DNA of 64,000 nt from Progne subis subis (taxonomy: Eukaryota; Chordata; Aves; Passeriformes; Hirundinidae), in assembly GCA_022316685.1 (NCBI GenBank), contig JAKJHU010000083.1:1984001-2048000 (forward strand), given 5' to 3'. A program made the translations under genes and the position numbers. Positions within the stretch are counted from its first letter, which is position 1. Every line of letters starts with the position of its first letter. This document shows, in pieces, positions 47,965 through 59,237 of this stretch. Under the pieces are notes generated by a model that worked only from the letters and a program-made list of their open reading frames with translations, was not told where the DNA came from and searched no databases.

Positions 47965-48032
47965 GTTGTTTACAATACATTCTCGACTGTAATGGCGTTG
48001 CAGTAGGACCAAAACAAGTCCAGGCTACTTAG
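47904..48032 (+). CDS. SYN2: SYN2 isoform IIb terminal exon (read-through of exon 11)
   Basis: Reading straight through the weak exon 11 donor gives 21 further residues after the shared Gly, starting CLQYILDCNG and ending VGPKQVQAT, with the stop TAG at 48030-48032. This matches the short unique C-terminus (domain I) of synapsin IIb in mammals almost exactly, so the intron's start is under protein-coding constraint. The IIb protein lacks domains H and E. From exon 6 to this stop the window encodes 220 residues. Confidence 0.93.
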   Translation, partial: SGSLKEPEPNKIPPQRPPPQGCLQYILDCNGVAVGPKQVQAT

Positions 48033-49051
48033 ATAATTGAGACCAAAAGCGAGGGTTAAAGCAAAAATGAAAAGTGGAAAAAAAACAAAAAAAAAATTGA
48101 GAGCAAAGAAACAAACCATCTTAATGCAAGCATCCCAGTTTTGTTCAATTTGCCATTGTTTCAGTGCTGACCTGGACTGTGTTTTTTCTATGCAGTGTCA
48201 ACTCTCCCGTCTGGTTGTTTCCTTGTTCCTGTCTGTGCGTGTAATGCTTTCCAACCTTCCTCTGTAAAACTTGTGATTGCAGGGCTGCTGTCAACAGTGT
48301 ACAAAGAATGTGCCTCTCTAGAGCCCAGTGCCACTGTACCTCCTGGATGGTTAGACAGTATTTTTGGAGTATTTGATATCGTTCAGTAAAATCCCCCCTG
48401 AGGTGCAAACCCCCCGTCCCTTTGCTTACTCTGTGAGTGTGTGCACACTGTACTCAGCCTTTTTTTTTCCTGTGCGTGTGCATGACCAATAGGTAGGTGA
48501 TCCAGATATATTTTTAAAAGCCTAGATGAGAATTTGCTAGCGAGGCTTTTTATTTATAATTTTATAAAGTTTATTAACCTTTTGAGTTTTACTTATACGC
48601 CAGTGGAAGTCTGCTATTTCGGTGACTCCATAAAATATAGTTCTTCCCAAGGAATATTTAAAATATCTTCTATTTTACATACTGGTATTCATATTTTTAG
48701 TAATTCTGCATTAAATTATTAGCTACAAAGCTATGTAAATGGGCCACCTATGTGCAATATCTCAGTGAAAGTGTGAGTATTTAATGTATCCTATTTCAAT
48801 TAAGTAGTACCTTTTGTTGTCATTCTGGATTAGTAATCTATGGAGATTTTTAATGAAAACTAATGCAAATACTTTCAAAAAAACCTTATACTTACCTAAG
48901 ACTTAAATCCCAGGTTATTTGGTGAGAAGTACCTCAAGGACTGTTAAACTTCCTGTAAGAGCTCATTTCATTGCAAATACTGAGAAGTGAGGGGATGGCA
49001 GACCAAGGTACCTTTAACCAACTGAGGATCCTGGGTTAGAAAATGCAAGAC

Positions 49052-49095
49052 AAAAAAAAAAAAAATTAAAAAAAAATTAAAAAAAAAAAAAAAAA
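49052..49095. repeat. A-rich tract with TT interruptions
   Basis: Three A runs separated by TT, within the presumed IIb 3'UTR. It could serve as an internal oligo-dT priming site in cDNA work. Confidence 0.9.
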
Positions 49096-50286
49096 TCAGT
49101 GGTTTTTCTTAACCAACTCAGGTCTCCTATTTTACACCTACAAGTATCCAGAGAGCTGTAAAGGAAATCCAGTCCCAGCGTTATCCACACAAATAGGGTT
49201 TCTAAGAACTGCTTGACACCAAACATGCAAAAGGACTTGAGGTGCCTGATTTTCTGTAGGTAAACTCTTTGTGATTTTTACACAAGCGATTTCTAGCGCA
49301 ATGCTATGAGAGCTCCACAGGCAGGGAGTTAATCTGTTGTGAGGAATCCAGCCTAGAATCACAAGCTGCACACTGCTGGCATACCAGAAAGCTGAGTTGC
49401 AAGTGAGCCACGAAACTGTAATTTTCATCTTGAATGCATACAAAGATGAGTAGTGGCCATTAGTTTAGTGCAAACAATTATGTTTCAAGGGAAAACAGCC
49501 TGATGTTCTACGTCTGTTTTCCCTACAAACACTGGAAAAAGTTATCAGTGAGTCTCATCATTCTTAGCGTTTCTTTTATTTGTACAAGCTGGCTGGTGAG
49601 ATGAGAATTAAGGTATGCGTTATTAGCTATTTAAATGTTTGTGGTAAGTGCTACTGTTTACTACCTATCAGTAAATTACATGAATATTTTGCTTTAGTGA
49701 TCAGCATTTGTCTGGGTCAGTGATCATTCCAACTATGGCATTGGCTGTTTTGTTCTATATCAAGGAAATTCCACCTAGAAATCAGGTTCACAAATTCTTT
49801 CCTCCAGACACCCTAAAAGACAACAAACCATACTGCCCTGGGGTGGAGAACTGAATCTGATGGCTGATTTTCCTTTCAAGCAGTTGGTATTTTTTTGCAT
49901 GGAGTAGTGCCAGTATTCACAAGTGCTTTTCACACGACATTTGTGTGTTGTGTGTGTGTGGAAGACCTGGGTGTCTCAGACAGGATTCCAGCCTGTTCCC
50001 TGGGGAGGATTCGCAGGGGCACACACAATTCCTACATCCCACAGCCAAGAAACAAGCCAAGATGTCTCTCTGCATGTCAGCATGCTTAGGTGCAATATTG
50101 TGGGTAACAGGGAACAGATGTTTTACAGTGTAGGCTTAATGTTCAGTTCTGTTGAGTTATTTTTGGTAAAAGTTTCTTTCATGATTGTTGCCTTTTGTAC
50201 AACCCAGCTGCAAGAAAGTGAGCAAATGCTGGAAATGTGACAGCAGTATATCTTTTATGTGAAATCTCTTGTACAGCTTAATGTGC

Positions 50287-50292
50287 AATAAA
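50287..50292 (+). terminator. SYN2: AATAAA poly(A) signal, SYN2 IIb
   Basis: GTGCAATAAAAGAAAG, about 2.25 kb after the IIb stop codon, followed by a T/GT-containing stretch (TATATCTGTCTTCAGTGT). It is the best candidate for IIb cleavage. A second AATAAA is at 50479-50484. Confidence 0.6.
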
Positions 50293-50499
50293 AGAAAGTT
50301 ATATCTGTCTTCAGTGTAAAGTTTCTGGCATTCAAGCCTGTACATACAAGTGGGGGAAAGAAACCTTTCTGGTTTTCAATATTGAGTGAAAGGAGACTAA
50401 TAAGAAAAAGCTCCTTATTAAGATGTGGCAAGACCATGTTATCACCTTCAAATATTTCCTACAAAAGTGGTTCAGATTAATAAACAATGAAGGCACATT

Positions 50500-51701
50500 C
50501 CTTAACATTCAGTACGTGCTATTTATCTTTCTACACAACACACTGCTACAACTGTGTTAAAACTCACTGAGGCATTAGCATGTGCTGTCCTCACACACAC
50601 ACACTGGAATTCCTGTAGTAAGGTGAAAGTTAACTACAAAAGCAATTTAAAAACAACAACAAAAAATAATGTATTGCAGCGGTACATCTAGATATGAAGG
50701 TTTGCTTTTAGAGACCTGAGCAGATAAAATGTCTATGCAAGACAAAATATTTCCCAGATATCCAGAAGGTCTAGCTCAGTTGTGCTCTGTGATATTTACA
50801 ACAGCTCTTATCCTGAGTGAAGCATTATACAAACAAATACTCAGAATGTCACCCCATCCTTTCTCCCCTAAAGTCAGGTGTCCTGAGTGCATTTTCATAT
50901 GCAAGGGTGGAAATTCAGTTTTAACAACCATCAGTCCAGCAAACCTCTGTCAGACCTGGGAGCTGAGATACAAGCAGTAAGCCCCGATGTCTGACATAGC
51001 ATTATTTCAGTCAGAAAGCAGAAAGAGCCCCACTGGATGATGCTGTAGTATCTTTCAGCTGTGGATTCCACAGCCTGAGTCTCTCCTGCATGCTGTAGTC
51101 TCCTACTTCACACAGTAGTTTGCCAGTAAAGTGCCTTCCTGGTAAAGAATTAGTAGTGGCTCTTGTGTTCCTTGTAATGTTCTTGACATATCTCGCTAAG
51201 GGATTAAGTTATGGAAATACTTTCAACTAGCCAGAAAATTTCAGCATGAGATGGTTTTACTGCTGTAAGAGTGACTCTAAGAGGAATATTACAGAAATTG
51301 TTTAAGACTTTGGAGGAAGAAAACTGCAATAACTACACAGAAAATAGTGACTATCTTGCTGAATTAGATATTATTACTGTGTTCAGTTACCTCACAGCCT
51401 CCCCTTGACTTGGGCCAAATCTATTCTGGGTGGAACTCCATTGATTTGGTTTGTAGTCAGTACCTGAGATGAATTGGGTGCTATTTAGCAATTTTAAGGC
51501 TCACTCATGGGGGCTCCAAGTAAGTTCCCAATGAGTGTGAACAGTGCTATTGCCTCCACGCAAGCAGGTGTGAGTAGACTTTTGCCTCAAGAGTAGAGTT
51601 TATCACATTGGAGAGGATGGTTTTAAAGTGTTGGATATGAACTCTAAGTAAGGCCTCTTTGCAACGATAACATGATGAAGTTTTTCTTGTGCTGAACCTA
51701 G
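50500..51701 (+). other. SYN2: SYN2 intron 11, distal part
   Basis: About 1.2 kb between the IIb poly(A) signals and exon 12. No repeat or gene stands out. The acceptor at its end (CTGAACCTAG) has a poor pyrimidine tract, which fits alternative use of exon 12. Confidence 0.7.
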
Positions 51702-51963
51702 GGGGCCCAGTGCATCCCCAAGGAATGCAATCCCAAAGCCAGGAGCCATTGCAGCCCCAGCGCGTGTTCCCCGCGGGGCAGGCAGCAAAGCCCGCAGCCT
51801 CGCAGCCCCAGCGCCCGCCCGGACCCACCACCCAGCAGCCACGGCCCCAGGCCCAAGGTCCTCCCAGCTCCAGGTTATCAAAGGAAGCAGAGCCACAGCC
51901 ACAGCCCCAGCCAGAGCCACAGCCTGCGCCACAGCAGAAGCCTCAGTCGCATCCGCAGCTTAA
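51702..51963 (+). CDS. SYN2: SYN2 exon 12: domain H, Gln/Pro-rich (isoform IIa)
   Basis: 262 nt, phase 1 to 2. Gly-Gly-Pro-Val-His opens the exon, then HPQGMQSQSQEPLQPQRVFP, a middle part with PQRPPGPTTQQP, and an end that includes EPQPQPQPEPQPAPQQKPQ before HPQL. The Asn codon is split AA|C. It corresponds to the variable domain H. The GM, PQRPPGPT and QKPQ-HPQL anchors match mammalian synapsin II, but the long serine run known from mammalian SYN2 is absent, and Gln/Pro repeats (CAGCCA-type codons) occupy the end. The acceptor is AACCTAG and the donor TTAA|GTAAGA. Predicted to be disordered. Confidence 0.92.
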
Positions 51964-54402
51964 GTAAGAGTCGCTTTATCCCTTCTTCTTCTTCTCTCCT
52001 CACAGCACAGGTTTTGTGTGACTGGGATTTGGGAGGGGTTTGTCCTGACAGTCAGAGGGAAATGAAGGTGGTGTTCCCAAGTTTAAAATGGGGTTAAACA
52101 GGTCAAAAAGGTTAATCTCTGGTAATGGAGTGAAGTGAGCCGCTAGCATTAGTTCTGTTCTAAGCACCGCGCAAAATTTCATCTGCCCGTTGTGCAATTT
52201 CTGCCCCAGCCAGGTCTGAAAAAGCATTGTCTTTCTTGTATTTGTTTCCTCCTTTTTGTGCCACTGACTCACGGGCTTGGGTGTGCTGTCAGCTTGCCCT
52301 CCCAAGAGGAAGCCTTATCTCGTTCAACTTTTAACCTTGCAGTCACTGGGACAACAGATCCCGTTCCCAAAGACAAATCCAGGCTGGATAACGTTGGACA
52401 GTGGCTGCCAAATTGGTTCTTTACGCTGCCCTTGTCTGTGCAGTGGCACTGCCTGAATGTTCGAGCCCTGCCCAGAGGAGGCTGCACAAAACTCATAAAA
52501 AAAAACCAAAACCAAAAACAAGCGGTTGTCCCACTTCTGGAAGATTCCTTACTGATTTACCTGCAGCCAGTAAGGAATATGGAAAAATCCTCCCTCAGAA
52601 CTCAGACCCAGCCAACAGAAACCTCAGGGAAGCACCAGCACAGCAGCCCCAATACAACCATTGCCAGGAGAATCTCAGACACATCTCCTTAGTCTGGTAT
52701 GTACAAAGACCTGCACAGAGTCTTTGTTTCCTACAAGGAACACAGATCCCCTTGTTCCACCCACTCCTGTGCTACCACCAGTGGGAAACAACCCCGGGTC
52801 CTCCCCTGAGCCCAACTCAGTGCCAAAGACATGCTGGATGACAATATTGTGCAAAGAGGATAATGTTCCCCTTGCCTCCCTGGGACAATGGATTTCTTTA
52901 TTCTGTTTTATAATCAGAAACCTCAAATTGATTCATCCGTCATTTAAGATGACAGGGAATAGGGAGGTGGATTTTCTTTTAAGCAAGATGGAAATCAGTT
53001 CATAGTTTGAAACTTAACTTCTGGCATTGAAGAAAAGCAGCTAAGAACAGTTACAGGAGGACTCTGCCACATGCTGCTTCCCAGCTTTCTCCTTTAAGCT
53101 TCTTGTTCCCAGCTAGATTAATTTTTCTCTTCTTCAAATGGAAGAGTCTCTTTTAAAATAAAATAACAAAGGAGAAATGAAAGTTTTTAAGATGCAAGCC
53201 ATAATAAGAGCAGCTTTCTAACTTTCAGAAGCAGTTTTAGGTCCACACCAAGGCTCAGATCTCCTGCCTGTAGGATTAACTCTATTTGCATGTGTATGCT
53301 TTGTATTCACCCACATGCTGTTGCCTAACCTGTATGTACATGTTATTAATCTGTGAATAAATATTTAATTAGGCTACTTATTGTGTTACTAATCAAGTCA
53401 AGTGCTGCTTCCCACCCTCCCTCTTTCAGTGAGTACAAACAAACATTTATCAGTCTATTCTCATTAGCACAACTATAATTTATGAAAAACCTAAAACGCC
53501 TGCAGCACTGTTTGCTGTACATTATTAGTTTAGAAGGAGAGAAGCTGCAAACCATGAGGAGTCTGAGACAATCTGAATAAGGAAAGTGCTTCAGTTTTAC
53601 TAGAGCCAAAACTGAAATCTATTGTACTGAGATAAAAATGCAATTGGGTAACTCATTTTACCAATGTAGGGATGTCTTTGTAAAAAGCTGATAACTCATT
53701 AATATGTTTTATTTCAATTCAAGCCTATTTTTTAGAGGTTATTTTATCTGACAAGCCACAAGTTAAAGTTTCAAACTTTAGCTTCTTGTTTTCCTGGTAA
53801 GGTTTTCCAAGCCTTTGGGTACTTACACAGGAGTTACATGATAGCACTAAGAACTGAGTAGCATTGCCAGGCACTGCCTATAGAAAAGAAAAAAATATAT
53901 CTGATTTCAGGCGTTTTTTTCAAAGGTATAAAATGTCTTTAAGCCTCTATTAAGGATATAATGTTCAACACATCTAGGCAGAGGGAGAGCATGTTACAAT
54001 TTAGGATTCAAACTCTTGTAAAATACCTGATTTTTCTCTGTGCACAGCTGTTAGCAGCCTCATCAAAACACAATTATTAATCATCCCTGTTGGGTCGTGA
54101 TTTGGATTTAGTAGCCAGGTCCACATTTTCCTCAAGGCTCTGATTTACATCATCCAATTCAGATCCACAGAAAGAAAACAAAACATCGGCGTGTTCCTTG
54201 AAAGAAATATTATCCTCAAGTCTTCCCCTCGAGTCAGGGACGCATTATTGTGTGGAACATAGCTACTGCTGGTGGTGAAATCCCATTTTTGTCCAGTCCC
54301 AGGGACAATTTCCCCTCTTCTCACCACGGATCCAAGTGCTGGGGGGGTGGAGGCCGGGGCATGGCGTGACCATGCAGAACTCGTTGTGTTTGTGTCTTGC
54401 AG
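51964..54402 (+). other. SYN2: SYN2 intron 12
   Basis: 2.44 kb, GT-AG. A region at about 52.19-52.84 kb is open in two plus frames, but the products show no domain and no splice logic joins them to SYN2. Nothing else stands out. Confidence 0.8.
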
Positions 54403-54538
54403 CAAGTCGCAGTCCTTGACCAACGCCTTCAGCTTCACAGAGTCCTCCTTCTTCAGGTCGTCCGTGAACGAGGATGAGGCCAAAGCTGAGACCATTCGGA
54501 ACCTGAGGAAATCCTTTGCTAGTCTGTTTTCTGATTAG
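54403..54538 (+). CDS. SYN2: SYN2 exon 13: domain E and stop codon (isoform IIa)
   Basis: The first C completes Asn. The exon then encodes KSQSLTNAFSFTESSFFRSS, VNEDEAKAETIRNLRKSFAS and LFSD, followed by TAG at 54536-54538. This is domain E, the conserved C-terminus of all a-type synapsins, important for oligomerisation and for vesicle clustering at the presynapse. The acceptor is TGTGTCTTGCAG. Together with exons 6-12 it gives 330 residues in this window with no frame break. Confidence 0.96.
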
Positions 54539-54863
54539 CCAGCTTTGTGTCCACCTGATAGAGTCTGACACCGCCGTGAATGTCCCATAGGTTTTGTTCC
54601 CTCCCTGTGCCAGCACCCTTATCTACTGTGCTCACTGTTGTACCAAGCAATATGTTAAACCTACAGAAACACAAAGGAAGAGCAGGAGGACTTTGGTGAG
54701 GGAGATCTCGTCCAGGAACACGTGAAAAACATCTGGAAAGAAGGAAGGGTTCCATTGCTCCCACAGAATGTCCGGTTCTAAGGTCCTTATCCATTGTAAT
54801 TTTGTGGCCTTACTGTGACTGAAGTATATAATCCTATTTGAGACTCCTTTGTAGAGTTGTGTT

Positions 54864-54869
54864 AATAAA
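54864..54869 (+). terminator. SYN2: AATAAA poly(A) signal, SYN2 IIa proximal
   Basis: GTTAATAAAGCATTGAGG, with downstream GT/T-rich sequence. It is the nearest canonical signal after the IIa stop. Confidence 0.65.
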
Positions 54870-55271
54870 GCATTGAGGAATGGGTTTCTCCTCGCTTTGC
54901 CCATTTCCAATGCACTGCAATGCATGTGTATTTCGTGTGTAAATGTTTTGTACTGCAGAGGTATAGTCTTGACTTGTTCATGCCTTCCAGGTTCAGGGGG
55001 CCATTCACACTCACATTCTTTGTCAAGCCACGTAAATAATGTGAAATTGAAGCAGTTTCTTCCTCCTTATCCAATCCTTCCATCAGCTGGTTGTGGACTT
55101 CTGATGTATTGCTGGGAGTTATCAGTACACTAAATGTCATAAATAGAGAGTATATGTACTACTGTATCTCCATATGTCTATTTAAAGAATTTATTTCCAG
55201 GCTGTAAGCATTACTGGGTTTAGTTGCAAAGAATATGCATGATGTTGCCCTTATTTTTGTGAATACCTTCT

Positions 55272-55277
55272 AATAAA
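55272..55277 (+). terminator. SYN2: AATAAA poly(A) signal, SYN2 IIa distal candidate
   Basis: TTCTAATAAATGTAAAG, about 735 nt after the stop codon. A further AATAAA lies at 55421-55426. Use of either would give a longer 3'UTR. Confidence 0.45.
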
Positions 55278-57381
55278 TGTAAAGTCCCATGCCTGATTTA
55301 AAAAAATGTCTTCTACAAAGCTTGTTTCGACATCAATATATATATTGTCTATTTTGACTGATATCAAAAGTGTAGCTTTATGATTATAAAATATTTGGAC
55401 ACAAACTACAGCTGTAAGAAAATAAACTATCACAATGAATTCCTTTGTTGAATCAGCATTATAAAAAAAAACCCTATAAATTCTAGGAATCACGTTTACA
55501 TTTTCTACTGAGTGGTGTGTTTTAAAAATATTTCTCTGGCTTGTGGAAACAGAATCGATCCCAGACTTTGAGGCAGTAGAAGCAGTTTTTAACAAAAGTT
55601 ATCTAAATCAACTGAAGCTTGTTAGTAAGATCTAGACTACCCATTTCCAAACAATTTTCATGTCATTCTGAATCTCTTATCATGTATTACACACAATCCT
55701 TGCCAGGACGCAGTGCTAACACAGGAAACAAGGAAAAAAAAAAAATAATATTAACATGGCTGAGGGAGAGAAAGAGCAATGCTGTGGTCACTTAAAAACC
55801 CTCTTGGATTTGTAGTGGGTTTGTAGAGACACTTCTATTTGCCTCAGAAATTTTAGCTCTCGGAGATGTGGTGGCTTGTGGTGCCTGGGTAAATCACGAG
55901 CAGGTTTTGATGACACAAATCCTTTCAGCAGGCTCGGATTCCTCTGGGTACAGAGCCCGGGAGGCTGGCGGTGAGGTGTGGAAACTTTAATGTGCAGCGG
56001 TGTCAGAGCTGAGCTCACACAGGAACACCTGGTGGCTCTGTCTGGCAGCAGGCTCGCTCAATGAGCTCAGCACGCATTTTCCCTGGAAAATGGAAATTTC
56101 CAGGTCCTCCAGGAAGCACAGCTGGCCCTTGTGGGACTGACCACAGCAGTGGGACAAGAGCTGAACAGCCCTGCCTGGAAAAAGGCCTTAGGTTAGGACC
56201 AAAATGAATTTCTGGGTCAGCTTGCACAGCAGCGATAGAAATGCCGACTCTCTGCCCTCTGTGGGATGGAATCTCAGCCCCTCATCTCTGGAACAGCCCT
56301 TGGAGAAGCTCTCTGACTGACAATTCTCTTCTCTTTCAGGAGGAACGCACTGTGGACAGCAGTCAGTGGCTTAGCTGATGAATTCTGTGGCCAAACAGAT
56401 CTCTATAACTCTTTTTATTATTTATTAGTTCATAAACATCAGCTAGACTTTGATTTTTTTTTAAGCTTTGTCCCCTTCCTGCCCCCCACTGGATTGAGAC
56501 ACCCTCCACAAGGCTGCAACAACAACCTTGAGCACTTGGAGAGCCTTTCATGTCTGAGAAGCACTTTACTTTTAGATTAGAAAGATTAATCAAAGTTGCT
56601 AACGCAAATTAATTACTGCTACAGAGAAAGCATAGTAATTATGCATAGTTTGGCATGGTTCATGATTAGTACATGCCTGGTTTCAGCAATATTTAGTACA
56701 ATATGAATTACAGGTACTTCATTAGTCCAGGCCCCAGATTTCCACTCCAGGCAAAGTTTCTTGCGCATATAAAAATTCCCTCCCACCTCTTCCTGGGAGA
56801 AAACGGGTTTCACTACAGCCTTTGTTTTACCATCTGGGAGACAAAAAAGAAAGAAAGGGGAGGGGGGGAAAAAAAAAAAAAAAAGCCGTGGGGATGATGC
56901 AATCCAAGGTGCCTGGTGTTTCCTCCCACGCAGCGCGCGGAACACGCCGCAGTGCCAGCCTGCCAAGGAGTGTCACGCACAAGCTGCTGCACGCTCCCCT
57001 CCCCGGGCTCTGCCTCTTGGCTAAGGCATTTTGATCTGTAGCACACCTCCGGAACAGAACTGGGGGGGGGAAAGGAGTTTTTGTGGAGGGCTGCTCGAGC
57101 TTGGCTTGTCTGTTTTGTCTCGCTCCTCGGAGGGGCTGTGGTTCGGCTCTGTGCGCGAGGTGTGAGCAGTCTGACAACTAATCCCAGTTATCCCACGGGA
57201 TGCCGTGCAGGGAATCCCAGTGGGGATCTGGGGGTCTGTGGGGGCTCATCCCTGCAAGACCCAGCCTGGGAGCACTGTTGTGTTCTTCACCTGCACCTTT
57301 CCATGCACAAGCACCTCACGGTGCCACAAGTTTCTACGCACAGCACCCCGTCTTTGTCCATCTTTCACTTCAAAATCAGGA

Positions 57382-57440
57382 AAAAGCTACAAGAAAGCTA
57401 CAAGATAAATAAAGCTACGATAAAAGCTACAAGAGCTACT
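57382..57440. repeat. Short AAGCTACAAGA-type tandem repeat
   Basis: Five to six copies of AAGCTAC(AAGA/GATA) in slightly varied form. It is a small local repeat. Confidence 0.8.
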
Positions 57441-57959
57441 AATCAACTTTAGTCTTGAGATTGAGATGAAGCCATTTTCTGACCATTAGGCCTGAAGTCA
57501 ATCCAAAATGCTGAAGCAGATTTCAAGAGATCGTAATTATGGTCAAAGTGACTAATCCAGCTTTGAAACAACCACTAACTCCGCAGTAAAAATTAGTCAA
57601 AATAGTGCTGAGGTACTTTGTAAACACGGTGTGTACTTTGCATACTTCCTACCTCACAAAAACAAAGCCCCTTCTCCGAGCCAGAGCTGGCTCTACAAAG
57701 AGATCTAGGACAAGGAAGCTCCTTTTAAAAAAAAAATGGGAAAGGCACTGCAGTTGTCTGGGCACTGCCAGGGCTCTTGCCACTACAAATAAATTTCCTC
57801 CTGTCCATCAACAGCAGCTTCCATCAGGGATGCAGGGGGCTGGGTGGGTCAGTAACCAGGATCCAGTGGCTGAGGTGGGATCTGTGGGAGGCATCCAAAA
57901 GGACTCAAGCTTGCCAAGGGTTGGGACTGAGTGTCCTTTTCTGTCTGGACACTCTGCTG

Positions 57960-58290
57960 TCTCATCCTTTGTGCACAGAACCCCAGAACATCCCGAAATG
58001 CAAAGGACCCACAGGATCACTCAGTCCAAGCCTTGTCCTTGCACAGACACGACCAAAATCCCACCCTGTGCATCCCTGGACTGGTGTCCAAATGCTTCTG
58101 GAGCTCTGGCAGCCTTGGGAATGTCACCATTCCCTGGGGAGCCTGGGCAGTGCCCAGCACCCTTTGGGGGAAGAATTCTTTCCTAATATCCAACCCAAAC
58201 CTCTCCAGCCATTCCCTGGCTCCTGTCCACGGTCACTCCTCCAGCATGGGCTCAATTTAATCGTGCTCTGCCTTTCTGCTCCCCGGCAAA
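57960..58290 (-). mobile_element. CR1-type LINE 3' fragment (truncated)
   Basis: On the plus strand the order ATCACTCAGTCCAAGCC, then CTCTGGCAGCCTTGGGAATG, GGGAGCCTGGGCAGTGCCCA and GAATTCTTTCCTAATATCCA, followed by AACCCAAACCTCTCCAGCC, is the familiar antisense 3'-terminal region of avian CR1 elements. The element therefore lies on the minus strand, 5'-truncated like most CR1 copies and without an intact reading frame. It is diverged, so not recent. It is also one of the clearest pointers to a bird or reptile host. Confidence 0.75.
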
Positions 58291-59202
58291 GCAAAGCTGT
58301 TCAGCAGGGCAGTGCTGCAAACAATGAACCATTTGCAAATTTTGGTCCTTAACAGAGTTTATTTTTCCATAGCAAAAGTAGCTGGATGTGATTTTGGACT
58401 CAGAGCAATTTAAGAGAGATCATCTAACATGTCACTCATGTCACAACAGATGATTGAAGTTCTGAGTGACAATACCTGCCTCCAACAAGGAAATGCTTTT
58501 TCTTAGACATGCACCTCTAAACAAGCAAAAATTGGTAAGATGTTTTTTAAAATCTCCTATCAAAAGATTCAAAATAGGTACCTAAAATGAGTGATTCGTT
58601 TTCCAACTTATGCAGTTATTCAAACTAGCAGCCAAATTTGCAGAATCCCATGAGTTTCTCTAATCCCCCCCTTTTTGAGGAAGAGCATTCCACCCTGAGA
58701 TGATACTTCACGTCAAGTTTCATGAAACAGTGATTTACTCCTCTGTAGCTAAATTACTGCAGCTCAAAAATTAACTTGAGATTAAAAAAGATAAAATTAA
58801 ACTCTTTTTTTTTAAAAGAGAAAGATTTGAAATTGTGTCTTAAGTATCAAGTCAGTTCTTTAAATTTAAAATAAGCCAAGAACAACAGAAACAACATTCA
58901 CGGTTTCACACTAAGGTAGCCTAGGAGGGACAAGTTTGGGAACTTTTTAACCACAAACTACAACACAAAAAATTCGAAAGAGGATCAATTTAAGCAAAAC
59001 AAAACAAAATGAATGGAATTTGTGGGTTTTTACTGAGTTTGAAGTTTTAAGTTCTTTTTAGCAGTGGAATTGCTCAGCACTTCCAAGGGTGAATGTGACA
59101 TTTAAAAATCCACATTTTAAATGTGATCCACACCACATTATCTGACACTTGAGTTTCCCAGGACAAATTCTCCTTCAAGGCTTTATAACCTCTGAGGAAT
59201 GA

Positions 59203-59204
<2 letters not shown>

Positions 59205-59233
<29 letters not shown>
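59205..59233. repeat. Poly-T tract
   Basis: 29 consecutive T followed by AAACC. No element body identified next to it. Confidence 0.95.

Positions 59234-59237
<4 letters not shown>

Larger units (their letters stand above)
48033..50310 (+). other. SYN2: SYN2 isoform IIb 3' untranslated region
   Basis: About 2.3 kb from the IIb stop to a consensus AATAAA. It is AT-rich and largely free of interspersed repeats, apart from an A/AATT-rich tract at 49052-49095. Short open frames are not supported by any family. The extent is inferred from the first strong poly(A) signal. Confidence 0.7.
54539..55450 (+). other. SYN2: SYN2 isoform IIa 3' untranslated region
   Basis: Starts after the stop codon. 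The first AATAAA comes about 325 nt downstream. Two more at 55272 and 55421 allow longer forms. The sequence is AT-rich without recognisable repeats. The right boundary depends on which signal is used. Confidence 0.65.

Noticed and set aside
52192..52841. Two overlapping plus-strand frames (166 and 146 codons) in SYN2 intron 12
   Set aside because: No domain, no Kozak or splice support, and neither matches any synapsin domain; probably chance.
57605..58352. Two long plus-strand frames (193 and 191 codons)
   Set aside because: Their 3' halves are translations of the antisense strand of a CR1 fragment; there is no reverse-transcriptase or endonuclease motif.
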